DNA from: Dendrolimus kikuchii
Lineage: Eukaryota > Arthropoda > Insecta > Lepidoptera > Lasiocampidae
Assembly (NCBI GenBank): GCA_019925095.2
Contig: CM034411.1
Span: 7,524,001-7,588,000 of the forward strand
Length of the DNA: 64,000 bases
Reading direction: 5' to 3'
Part shown: positions 1-9,915 of the stretch, in pieces
How positions within the stretch are numbered: the first letter of the stretch is position 1
Layout of the letters: every line of letters starts with the position of its first letter
Made by a program: the position numbers and the translations under genes
The notes under the pieces: model-generated
What the model saw: the letters and a program-made list of their open reading frames with translations, nothing else
Databases searched by the model: none
Told to the model about the DNA's origin: nothing

Positions 1-73
1 GCTAACAAAATTAATAAAATAAAGATATTATACCCTTAAATAAATCTAATTATTTAATATTTTATTCTATACG

Positions 74-377
74 TGCAGGAACGGAGAAAAAATACAATTT
101 TCCTGCAACCGGCGGTCTGTCGTAAGAGGCGACAAAACAACCCACAGCCAGGTGGTAGGGCATTTGCCCGACTGGATGGCTACCACCCCTGGTCTAAAGA
201 CTATTGCCATAACAACCATGAGTTGTGTTCCGGCAATTGTGGTCAGGTGCCAGTCTCCCTTAAGAGAGCAGCAGCGCATTTATAGCACCTTTGGTGTTTC
301 AAATGTCTATAGGCGATGGTAACCGTTTTCCATCAAGTGGGTCGTCTGTCTGTCTGCTGAGCTCCTGCAATAAAAAA
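74..377 (+). repeat. SINE-A, near full-length copy
   Basis: About 300 bp. It starts at the head motif TGCAGGAACGGAG and ends in an A-rich tail (CTCCTGCAATAAAAAAA). Direction is set by that tail and by other copies, which are shortened at the head and keep the tail, as expected for target-primed reverse transcription. The last 90 bp or so (from 'cctttggtgtt') match the 3' tail of the LINE at 49735-50090. A B-box-like GGTTCCAGTCTCC motif occurs in the family, but no tRNA head was recognised. Confidence 0.75.
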
Positions 378-528
378 ATATACACGAGTTATCTGTCAAT
401 GTAACGTCATTAACAATGTCTCATCTTAAATAACACATTGAAAACATGGCTACATCTCTGTGACACAGTCGGTAACATTACGCCAGGTGTAGCAGAGGTA
501 TTACAATAAAAACTCAAATTAAATATGA

Positions 529-732
529 AAAGTTATAATCTACCTTCTATGTAAATAAAAATGAATGTTGCTAAGCGCAAAACTCGAGAACGGCTCAACC
601 AATTCGGCATTTTTTTTGTATGTTTCTTAAGGCACTCGGAAAGTTTTAATAAATAAAATAGAAATCGCGTGGATAATAGTAAAAACAACACTATTCTTTT
701 CACATAAAAACTAGCTGTCAAACAAACAGTAG
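529..732 (+). repeat. Helitron-like 5' fragment (low confidence)
   Basis: The stretch 'gcaaaactcgagaacggctc' resembles the start of the element at 6405-6693 ('gctaaaactcgagaatggct'). It runs straight into the palindromic element that follows and may be part of it. Confidence 0.35.
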
Positions 733-1250
733 CTGTACCCGGCAGACATTGTCCTGCCTTAAAAAATAAAAATCTAGAAACCGCCATCTACCGGGACCAA
801 CTTTTAATCTAAACTTTCTCGAATTCACTGGAATAAAAATATTTTTTTATTAAAATCGGTCCCACCGTTTAGTTTAGCGGCGCCACCTACCGGGTTAGCT
901 GCAATCCGGTACCAGGAATTACGTCAATTCTTTTTGTGTGTTTAAGTGGATCTCGGTACGGTTTAGATTCAAATTTGAACCAGGTAGATAGATGGCGCTG
1001 CAATCGGGTACCAGGATTTAGGTGAAATTATTTTTTGTGTGTTTGTTCAAGTGGGTCCCGGAATGGTTTAGATTCACGATTGGACCTGGTAGGTGGCACC
1101 GCTAAACTCCTAAACGGTGGGACCGATTTTAATGAAATTTTATTTTTCTTCAAGTGAATTAGAGAAAAGTTTAGATTAACATTTGGTCCCAGTAGATGAC
1201 GCTGCAATCGGTTACTAGATTTTTATTTTTTAATGCAGGACGTGTACCGG
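733..1250. repeat. Foldback element with about 165-bp inverted arms
   Basis: Positions 733-900 and 1080-1250 are inverted copies of each other. The outer ends are GTACCCGG and CCGGGTAC. Inside lie the matched pairs 'cggtcccaccgtttag' / 'ctaaacggtgggaccg' and 'tagcggcgccacctacc' / 'ggtaggtggcaccgcta'. The loop holds two direct repeats of roughly 100 bp starting near 898 and 996 ('gctgcaatc.ggtaccagga'). It ends near CTAG at 1249-1252, so a Helitron-derived origin is possible. Confidence 0.7.
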
Positions 1251-2394
1251 GTACAACTAGTTAGTCATAAAAATAAACTAAAAAAAATATATATGATTCA
1301 AAGCGTTTCTAGAAAATACACAAAACTTTATAAAGATGTATTTTGTTCAATCAAAATTTAAAATTCGTATTCGTCCTTTCAAATATAAAGCTTGTTCAAA
1401 CGTTGACGCGTGACAAAATCGCTTCGGCAATAACCCTCCGAACGCATTATCATTATATTCATGGGGTCTATAATCCAAAAAGAAATCCACCAGAATCCCA
1501 AATCAGGGTTCTTTTGAACAACTTCAAAGTTAAATAACCCCTGTGTAAGGTTGTCGCGAATTGAATAAAATGTACACAATATCCATCTTTAGAGTATAAA
1601 GAATAAGGAACAATGTTGTGTGAAAAATAAATACTTAGAAACAAATGCTTACCCATCCAATTTGGACTGTATTTCCGGCAACATGAGTTACATTTTAAGT
1701 TAACAATTATTTAAATTTATTCATTTAGATGTGCAAACAAATGTTTACTTTAAATGAAGATCGTCAAAGTTCAGTTTCGTTGATTCTAGATTCGGAGAGC
1801 AGGGACGTTTGGCCACGTTGCGATTTTTCACCGTAGCCCGCTGAATGACGTCTGTATATTTTACTAGTTAAGTGACAGATGTGTTAGGGCTGCCAACTAT
1901 TTATTGTGCCATTACTGGTTGGTTGGCAAATGGCAAGTTTGGGACTGACAGTTGAGAAGTGCCGGCTCTCAGTCAAGCGACCCCAAAGTTATATTACAGA
2001 TTATTATACAATTGTAAGAGAATGTATCAGTTTGAACTGTTATCGGTTGGGAAGCCCGTTATAGCCGTTTTATTTGTTGCGTATTGACGGATAATAAAAA
2101 CGGACCGAAAAGCAATTTATTTTTATTGTCTCAGGGACGTTGGTATAAAATTCAATCTATTTATGATGAACGTAAATTCTGTATTTTTTTTGGAATGTAG
2201 CAAAACGCGATTTCGCTTTACTGCTACACGCATCAAAGACATTCTTGGAAATTTAATACAATAGACAGAAAAATGTAATGACGCGTCACTTCAAATCTTT
2301 ACCGAGAACATATAGGTACCGCTAAGTGCTTACCCAGTTATTCTGGTCCACAGAGCATAGAAAATGGCCGCGCCTCTGTGTTCTGATAATGTTC
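1251..2394. other. Unassigned AT-rich DNA
   Basis: No gene or repeat recognised. Short open frames at 1343-1537 and 1379-1656 overlap on both strands and have no domain. A more GC-balanced patch at 1890-1990 was not assigned. Confidence 0.5.
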
Positions 2395-2469
2395 ATATTT
2401 TAACAAGAATGGGGACTCACGACTTACTGAGTAAAATTGAGAGAAAGATCACTAAGGTGGCATGGTCAT
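2395..2469 (+). pseudogene. LINE-G reverse-transcriptase C-terminus, left part
   Basis: In one frame the end reads SLRWHGH, which continues after the SINE at 2470-2782 as MRRDESHVT. This matches the WYGH-MRRDES signature of LINE-G at 22441-22867. The copy carries stops and is dead. It is interrupted by SINE-A. Confidence 0.6.
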
Positions 2470-2782
2470 TTTTTTTTATTGCAGGAGATCAACAGACAGG
2501 CAGACGGCCCACTCGATGGAAAGCGGTTACCATCGCCTATGGAAATTTGCAACAACAAAGTTGCCACAAATGCGCTGCTGCTCTCTTAAGGGAGACTGGA
2601 ACCTGGTCACTAATGCGGGAACACAACTAAAGGTTGTTATGGCGACATACTTTAGATCAGGGGTGGTAGCCATTCAGTCGGGCTAATGCCCTACCAGCTT
2701 GTTGTGGGTTGTTTTGTCGCCTCTTACGACAGGTCGCCCGGCCGCAGGAAATTGTATTCTTTCTCCGTTCCTGCACGGATAG
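2470..2782 (-). repeat. SINE-A, full-length copy nested in LINE-G
   Basis: The tail (as poly-T then ATTGCAGGAG) is at the left and the head (CCTGCACGGAT) at the right, so sense is minus. The broken LINE frame on both sides (WHGH, then MRRDE) gives the pre-insertion sequence. At most 2-3 bp (AT) look duplicated, so this copy has no long TSD. Confidence 0.8.
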
Positions 2783-2945
2783 AATGTAATGAGAAGGGAT
2801 GAAAGTCACGTGACAATAAGAATGTAAAACTGAAATATTGATGGGTACAAATGTAAATGCCATACTATGCCAGACTAGAGGAGTATGAAAAGAAAAGATA
2901 TATTGTGCTAACACCAAATAATTAGAAGATAAAAGAAAAGAGACA
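2783..2945 (+). pseudogene. LINE-G reverse-transcriptase C-terminus and 3' end, right part
   Basis: Continues the LINE frame after the SINE (MRRDESHVT, then IDGYKCK with a stop in between). It ends in a 3' region ('ccaaataattagaagataaaagaaaagaga') that resembles the LINE-G ends at 22441 and 32225. Decayed, no function. Confidence 0.65.
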
Positions 2946-3514
2946 GGGATGCGGATACATGTTACAGTAATTTTTAACGTAATTTACATATAAAAGAACA
3001 GGTGTTAAAATAACATCTTATCATCTTAAAATATCATAATGGTAATAATTTTAAAACTACTTAAATAACAATAAATGCGTTATTTGACTCCTTTTACTAG
3101 TACACCTTTATGACGTCCTAAGTTTATACGTTCGTACTAAATCTTGGACGTTTTTTTAATTTATAAAAACTTATTATAAAATATTATTATAGACCGAGGC
3201 TAACTTTATAATTTATTTTTATTTTTTTATTATTATTATTAATATCTCTACGGACTCGAGTTCCGTACCCTTTTTTACTACTTAATTTCTATGAAAAATT
3301 TGAGACTCCATACACGCTTATTGTTTATTTTTGTTACTGTGTGTGACATTAATTTAGTAATTTTTATGTTTTGGTGTACCTTAAGAATAACTTATTATAT
3401 TAATTTATTCAAATTTTAATACTAAACTTCTACTAATGTAGAGTGTATTTGTTACATGCTGGTGTTGTGAGGAAGTGCATGTGCAGTGTTGGCCTTATAT
3501 CTATACTTAAATAT
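2946..3514. other. Unassigned AT-rich DNA
   Basis: No gene or repeat recognised in this stretch, which has runs of A and T. Confidence 0.5.
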
Positions 3515-3641
3515 TTTTTATTTTTATTGCAGGAGATCAGCAGACAGGCAGACGGCCTACTTGATGGAAAGCGGTTACCATCGCCTATGGACATTTGCAC
3601 CACCAAAGTTGCTACAAATGCACTGCTGCTCTCTTAAGGGA
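3515..3641 (-). repeat. SINE-A, head-truncated copy beside the viral relic
   Basis: Keeps the A-rich tail (poly-T at left) and about 125 bp of the 3' part, then stops abruptly at 'ctcttaaggg'. Sense is minus, the same as the viral helicase remnant upstream of it on that strand. Confidence 0.75.
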
Positions 3642-3924
3642 ATGCTAGGAATATAGTCCTATCTAGTGCCATGTGTGTTGTTTTTTTTTCTTCTGTGCCT
3701 GGGTTATTAATTTTTAGGCTCTTTGTGTGTCTTGGTTTGTTTGTGGAGTGTGCGTGTAATGCAATGCGATGGTAGTGCGCGTAGGTTTGAGTATGTGTAT
3801 AAGTTTTATTGTTAGTTGTGTGTTTGTGACTTTGTGTGGTGTTATAATTTATTGTTTAATTGTTGTGACATGAAAAATTTTCAGTTGGTGTTGATGATGA
3901 TGGATGGTTTAGGAGGGGGAGGGC
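3642..3924 (-). other. TG-rich (minus strand AC-rich) spacer between SINE-A and viral relic
   Basis: Rich in TGTG words on the plus strand. No protein match recognised. It could be viral sequence downstream of the helicase, a LINE 3' untranslated region, or host DNA; the sequence alone does not decide. Confidence 0.4.
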
Positions 3925-4922
3925 TTATTGGCCCTTCATTAGGCGTTGAACCACCGTCTTGTCTCTCATGCGTATTGCCATTTTTATATTATAATCCTTG
4001 ATCTCATCGGCTGTGGCTTTATCCGCTTTAAGGACGAAGGTGGCGGTAGTGTCCTCTTCGCACACGGCTGTGTAGTAAATACATTTACCCGTGTGCCGCG
4101 AAATCGCCACGACCGCATGACGGATGCTCTTGTACAGGTCGATCTTGTTGGATTTGGACCTCACGATCACCACTGTCTCGAAGATAAGACCCTGGGCCTC
4201 GTGTATCGTTTGAACGCATGACCCTTTGCCCTTACCACAGCCTAGTTTTATTAGGCTCTCTTTCTCTGACTGCGTGTGAGTTAGATAAAGAGTATTGACA
4301 AGTTCTGTGGGTATGCGCCCTCGCGAGTACCGTTTGAGTTCCAGGGAACGAGCTTGATTTTTGGACGAGTATATGCCCGAGTATACATCACTCATGGCAT
4401 ATGCTATGTCTAGTGGATTTCGGTGTAGGTGAGAGTGTAGGTCGGTGATATAGCATGGGGAACAAATCGTTCCTGTCTATGAAGGGCATTTGGTTTATGT
4501 CGCCCATGAGAGTGAGGTAGGCCGCGCCTGTCAGGCGCGATGCCATGACTATAGAGCCGAGGTGGCTCATGAGTGCTTCATCAACTATGAGGCGTTTGGG
4601 TCTAAAGTTGGAAGTTAGTCCGTTGACTATGAACGACGCCATAGTCCGCACTCTATCTAGCCTTCGCATCATTGCCTAGGATGGGCTGTAGCTTCTCCCG
4701 GATTTCTTCTGCGGATTTGTTTGTGGCTGTGATGACCATGTCTTCATCTTTCTTGAAGGCACGGAGCACCGCTGTTGTTTTTCCGCAGCCGGGGACGCCA
4801 TTGATCCATGTTATCGTCGGGACGGTCCACTTGTCGAAGGGTTCGCCGACGGCAGAGATCTCGGTCAAGGTTTTGGCCTTTTCCAAGATCCTGTCGTCCA
4901 GCATAATCCTTGTGGACTTCTA
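3925..4922 (-). pseudogene. Endogenous viral element: broken superfamily 1 RNA helicase of an alphavirus-like virus
   Basis: Three open pieces on the minus strand, in shifted frames, carry superfamily 1 helicase motifs in the correct order. The piece 4904-4653 has Walker A GVPGCGKT (residues 36-43, about 4799-4776). The piece 4672-4388 has the DEA Walker B motif (residues 31-33) and GDINQMPF, motif III (57-64). The piece 4395-3925 has TIHEAQG, motif V (63-69), and AISRHTG, motif VI (97-103). In exogenous viruses this domain unwinds RNA or removes 5' triphosphates in the replicase. The motif set fits the alphavirus-like supergroup, most like virga-like or nege-like insect viruses; that placement is inference. 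About 325 codons survive, essentially only the helicase core; methyltransferase and polymerase domains are absent. At least two frame changes (near 4660 and 4445) break it, so no single product can be made. Viral-like sequence begins abruptly next to AT-rich DNA near 4922. Confidence 0.9.
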
Positions 4923-6404
4923 TAAAATATATTATTATATATATATTTACGGAACTTTTTGTATGATAATTTGGTAAAAAAGTGAGGATATATTTAGTTC
5001 GATAGTCGTAAATATGTCCCTCTAACTGTCGAACTATTCTGTAGAAAATTTTGAAAAATTATGCTGGTGGAACTGAATATCTATTTTTTTTAAAGTATAT
5101 TATATACTTTTAGTTACAATACCATAAATACAATAAAAACACAACAAAAAATAAATAAAATCAATAAATAAAAACTTCACTTATTTATATTGTATTCTAG
5201 TCCCTCAAGACTATAAATAGCATACTGAGCCTAGCCGTCTTCTAAAATTATTTGTACTAGATCCGTTCAATAGTTGTTGAAATTTCTTTTACTTTTTAGG
5301 ATTCTGTTAGGGGATAAAATGAAACAGTTGACATTTATCGTCTCTATAAAAGCCATAAACGTGTATGGAACAATGACACGCAATTAGCCGATTTTATTAT
5401 AGGTCCTGTTATATTTTGTATAATATTTTCAGAAGCAATTTTAATATAAATTCACTTTAGAAGTATGTAAAAAACTACTTTAATCCGTTGATAAGAATTT
5501 GTTGTGTCTACAATGAACTCCCTATAAAGAATAGTAAATCTAATGTATATTTACGAATTTATATTTAATGCAAAACCTGTAGCTTTTAGAAAATCGGTAA
5601 AATTTATTCTGAGAGATGACACACCCTTACTTGTTTGGTAATTTGTTTAATTCCTTTTTCTCCTCGTCTATTATATGTCACTAAAACTAATAATTTCTTA
5701 GATTTAAGTTTTTTTTAAATTATTATTACCGCCATTATTAATATTATTTTGTTTACGAAAAAATATTTTTAACACTAATATGTCAGCACGCTTGGATTCC
5801 AGTCTAGACCTAATAATTTACAATATGTAATATGTCAATGAATCATCGATCGTCGTCTGTTGTGTTGTCCGAATAAATAAATAAAAAATCTTCTTAATGT
5901 TTGTTTCCTTATTATTATTTCTTAATAATAGCTACAGAGCGATTTAATTATACACTCATCTCATATCCACGATGATTACATTTAAAAAATGTAATTATCA
6001 TTTAATTAATCGCGTGACACGAATTCGTACATCGCCGGCTCATTACCATGCATTAAATGTCATTCTTCACGCAAATTAAATAGTTTATTACGTCAATTAA
6101 TGGAGCACTATCAATTTCACGCCATTTTACATAAAAGTCGCTTTATGCGGGCCGGTTTAAAGCGCTTTTAGTATTCAATCGCCTAATTAGTAGAAAACAT
6201 GACACTTAACGATTGTAATATATAGATAATGTAAAGAAATAGTTCTGTATCAGATGACGACTTCTATAAATTTGGATAGTAATGATGAGTTAAAATATAA
6301 TCGGGCAGATGAAACACATTACAATTAATTTTAACATTTATTACATATAAAGAACGGGCTTTAAAATATTAGCTTATCATTTTACTTTTGAAATATTATC
6401 TATC
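4923..6404. other. Unassigned AT-rich DNA
   Basis: A 1.5-kb stretch with no recognised gene or repeat, rich in poly-A/T runs. Confidence 0.5.
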
Positions 6405-6693
6405 TAGATATATAAAAATCAATTGCTGTTCGTTAGTCTCGCTAAAACTCGAGAATGGCTGGACTGATTTGGCTAATTTTGGTTTTGAATTATTTGTGGA
6501 AGTCTAGGGAAGGTTTAAAAGGTGAGTAAATATGAAAAAAATGCTTGGAATATAGTAAAAAAACAATTTCGCTTTTCCTTAAGAACTATTCCTGTCAAAC
6601 GTTTGATGTTCGTCCCGTCGTTTAGAAATCAACGTTTTTAATTTATTGATTTTGAGGCGATACGAAGTTTGGCGGGTCAGCGAGTAATATTAT
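6405..6693 (+). mobile_element. Non-autonomous Helitron-like element (family F)
   Basis: Begins TCTAGATATATAAAAATCAA and ends 'ggcgggtcagCGAGT', one base from the CTAGT expected for the family. No long terminal repeats, no TSD, no protein. A 5'-TC start and CTRR-like end fit Helitron rules. It abuts the next element with no spacer. Confidence 0.55.
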
Positions 6694-7234
6694 AAAAGCT
6701 TAAACATGTCGTGTACATTGAAGCTATTTAAAAGAAAACCAACTGGAATAGACTATATAAACGTTGGAGAAAATGATGCAATTATTTTTTTACATTTCTT
6801 GTCTGTTTGTTCAGGATTAACGTTAAAACTACTGGGCCGATTTAGATTCGGTTTTCGCTGGTCGACAGCAAATTTCTACACTTAAAATCTGCACTACATT
6901 TTATCTTGGAAATCCCGCGGGATTTTTTTCTGGGAATTATATAAAATGGCCGGATTGAAAAAAATCGTTTTCAAATGCGACTTTTTCATTGACTGATAGC
7001 AAATTTTATGTAATAAAATGTGTAATACTTTTTATCTCGAAAATCCCATGGGAATTTTCCCGTGAGCGGTTCGAAGTTGTTCAAGTGCAAAAAAATTGCC
7101 TATACACAGTTTTCACTAAAACGATAGCTCACATTCTTTTTAATAAACACTGCGGTTCTTTGTGCCCCGGGAATCCTGCGGGAATTTTAAGTCAAGCGTG
7201 CTCAAGCGTGGAAGAAGTCGCGGGCATATCCTAG
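6694..7234 (+). mobile_element. Non-autonomous Helitron-like element (family B), full-length
   Basis: About 540 bp. The start resembles the family consensus TCTATAATATTATAAAATTC, then 'catgtcgtgtacattgaagc'. The end is 'gaagtcgcgggcatatcCTAG' followed by T. The body repeats the words 'cccgcgggatttt' and 'gggaat'. The terminal structure (TC start, CTAG end after a GAC-GAA-GTC hairpin) fits a Helitron. Other copies lie at 15295, 16120, 30163, 43840, 45728, 46616, 57195 and 62190. Confidence 0.65.
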
Positions 7235-7394
7235 TTATAGATATAATAACGATTACTATTTAAACAATAACTAATGCAGTATTTGATTTATTTTACGTTA
7301 TCTTGAGCTCCTTAGGAATTTAGAATAAGTTGCCAACTTGATATGAGTTTTTGTTAAAATATTATTACATGTCTTCCAAAGTTGGCAGCACGTT

Positions 7395-7478
7395 AGTCTC
7401 ATACCTTTGGTGTAACAAATGTCCCTACATAAAGGTAACCAGTTCCCATCAGGTGGGCGGTCAGACTGCCGCAATTAT
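7395..7478 (+). repeat. Decayed SINE-A / LINE-V type 3' tail
   Basis: 'acctttggtgtaacaaatgtcc' and 'ccatcaggtgggcggtc' match the SINE-A/LINE-V tail. The head is missing and no poly-A remains. Confidence 0.5.
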
Positions 7479-7544
7479 ATTCCAGCAATTAAAAGAAGCA
7501 TTGCTCATTAACCTGTTGTTTGAACAGCGTTTTCCATTGACTTC

Positions 7545-8335
7545 TTAGTCCATATCAAGGACGACCGGATTCAAGCAGTAATCTCGAACCCTTCGTCCTT
7601 GTTGAAAGGTCAAGTTAGCAGATATCAATGTGCAGATTTAATCACGATGTTTTCCTTCGCGCTCAGCATGTGATAATGATAACAATATACGTTTTTTTAG
7701 ATCAATAAAACTGTATAGAATGTTCGCCGGAATGTTACTCTATTATATATAAATCCTTTTCAATCCCTGTACTCCCCTATATTTAAAGGAACTTTTTAGT
7801 TTCCTCTAGCAATCTCATTTCTGTAATTTGAGCTCAAATGAAAATCTTCTGCTTATGATGCCTAAACACATTTCGTCCTTCGTAGGAAATTCTTTTGCCG
7901 TACAGGCTGTTCACCTGTGGAACTCCCTTCCCATGAAAATCATTGTTCGCATGTAGGTATATGTAATTTATATTATCATAATCTATTTAATTGTGTATGT
8001 GTAATTTTTTTTTTCTTTAATTATATTTAATTTAATTACGATTGAATTACTTTTAGTGTAGTTATACTAACAAATATTATTTATTTTTTCTTTTAACGTC
8101 TCCTTGGACACCGGGTTGCCTGGAAGAGATCGCTATAAGCGATAAGGCCGCCCATTGTTCTAATGAAAATGTATTCATATTAAATTGTCTGGGTTTGAGT
8201 TATGGTGAACAACAAAGAGTTTTCATTCATTCATTCATTCATAGATGTTTATGTTTTCCGGTCAGGATTTGAACCTACATCATTAGAATGAACGCTAGTG
8301 CGTTAGCCGCTAAGGTATGTCTTCTGTCGTACGAA
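7545..8335 (-). repeat. tRNA-type SINE (family L), decayed and split by a LINE
   Basis: The stretch 7610-7695 ('tcacgatgttttccttcgcg..agcatgtgataatgataacaatata') and the stretch 8258-8330 match family L at 20090-20355. On the minus strand the right stretch has a B-box-like GGTTCAAATCCTGACC. The LINE at 7700-8245 sits between the two halves. Confidence 0.5.
7700..8245 (+). mobile_element. LINE-J 3' end with hairpin and (CATT)n tail
   Basis: A C-terminal remnant resembling jockey/CR1-type LINE proteins reads AVQAVHLWNSLPMK near 7890-7945. It is followed by the family's 3' motif GCCTGGAAGAGATCGCT, whose GATCGCT/AGCGAT hairpin recurs at 43985, 47995, 57085 and 60770. The element ends in CATTCATTCATTCATT at 8223-8243. 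Only the 3' part is present and it is dead. Confidence 0.6.
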
Positions 8336-8769
8336 CTTAATAAAAATCCTATACACTGTTAAGCCAAACCTTAGGTATACAAATATTTGTATTAAAAGCA
8401 ATTTCAATCGTTTCATATCACAACTGCGACCAATCGGCAAAATAACGGATTTAACATTTGGATAAATATTTATCACACTAACTAAAAAGTAGCTATCAAA
8501 AGCCAGTTTAATATATTCACGGATATATGTCTATTTGTAATTAAATACATTTACATATTACATCAATAATAACATTTGTTTATATAGCAATCGGTTGTAA
8601 TGGCCTCGTTAGAGGCAAGTATCAAATTACAACAAACTAATTTCATGTATTAAAAATAATTAGTAAGATATTTTAATTAATTTTGAATATTGTTTCTTGT
8701 TGGCTTTTATATTCTATCTCTATCTATCTATAATATATTATATAGAAACTCGAAATTACAGATTTATTA
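8246..8769. other. Mostly unassigned AT-rich DNA
   Basis: Beyond the right half of the L SINE (to about 8335), nothing was recognised. Confidence 0.45.
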
Positions 8770-8987
8770 TCCTACTAATATTATAAACGCGAAAGTTTGT
8801 AAGAATGTATGTCAATTACTCTTTCACGCAAAAACTACTGAATGGATTTTGATGAAACTTGACAATAATATAGCTTACACGTATCAGATTAACACATAGG
8901 CTATAATTTATAAAGATATAGTGTGTATTATCCAAAATATAACGATTTTCCATAACCACGCGGGTAAAACCGCGGGGCGCAGCTAGT
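8770..8987 (+). mobile_element. Non-autonomous Helitron-like element (family K)
   Basis: Starts CTACTAATATTATAAACGCG and ends 'accgcggggcgcagCTAGT'. No TSD and no coding capacity. A very common type of lepidopteran repeat. Related copies: 35620, 40218, 43363, 43599, 51519 and 57531. Confidence 0.6.
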
Positions 8988-8997
8988 ATACTCGTAC

Positions 8998-9298
8998 CTA
9001 TAATAAATCTGTAAATGGCTCGAGTTTGTACATTGCGTTCAAAAATGTGAAAAAAAAATCAGGCAGGATAATTCGGTCCAGGAGATTTCGAAAATGAAGA
9101 ATTTTGTCTGTCTGTTAGAGCATCACGTGAAAATCACTGAACTAATTTAAATGAAGCTCGACACGAAGCTAGCTTACATCCCGGGCCAACACTTAGATAC
9201 GACGTAATTTCCGTGGGATAGCAAAAAGTATGCACCGTTGTAATTCAATAACAAATGTCATCATGACAACGCGAACGAAGTTTCGCTGGTATTACTAG
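8998..9298 (+). mobile_element. Helitron-like element (family C), abutting family K
   Basis: Shares 'aatctgtaaatgg', 'gtttgtacattgcgtt' and 'gtctgttagagcatcacgtg' with 13636-13905. It ends 'aagtttcgctggtattaCTAGT'. About ten bases separate it from the CTAGT end of the preceding element. Confidence 0.55.
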
Positions 9299-9639
9299 TC
9301 ATAAATATATTTGTAAATATTTTGCTGTTATCGAGTTTTCCGTTATTCCATAAAGTTGTAGAAGAACAAAGATCCTAATCTTAACAACTACTGGACTGAT
9401 TTTAACATTGTCTTCTAAGTTACACCGCTTGATAATTGCGAGCAATTATAAGCTATATAATATCAAGCTGAGATCTCGACGACCTGAGTAGTAAGTAAAA
9501 AATCTGGAGTCCCGACCTCACCAGTGGAAAGTTATTATTTGTAAGCGATGAAGCCACCAAGTATACCGACTACAATATTTTATTTATAGTTGTAAGCAAC
9601 ATTTTTGATATACTGTATTTTAAGAGAAGAAAAAGAAGA

Positions 9640-9915
9640 AAAGAGTGTAGACGCTCGGCGCTCTTCAACTAGGGTTGCTCTCAATTTCCCTGGGATCCAC
9701 TCATCATATGCTGACTTGGTGACAAAGGGACCACCTCAGGTACTCCTGACTTGGTCCCATTGTCACCAGACGAGTGTACTATACTCTTTCAAATAATGAA
9801 AAGGAGTAGAAACTCGGCCCAAAATGATAGAGAAAATGCGTAAGAAACCTAAAAAAAACATAGATACTGCCTAATTGAGAACCTCCTCCTAAAGGAAGTC
9901 TGTTAAAAATAAAAA
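9640..9915 (+). repeat. Dispersed repeat (family I), copy 1
   Basis: Matches 41505-41672. Both copies carry 'gtagacgctcg', 'ttccctgggatccatt/cactc' and an end reading 'aattgagaacctcctcc..gaagtctgttaaaa'. The first part is open and reads RRSSTRVALNFPGIHS, against RRSSMRVSLDFPGIHS in copy 2. That suggests descent from a coding segment of an unidentified transposon. Confidence 0.55.

Noticed and set aside
3946..4221. Plus-strand 91-codon frame across the viral relic
   Set aside because: The minus strand explains the region with ordered helicase motifs; this frame is its shadow. The same holds for 4672-4977.
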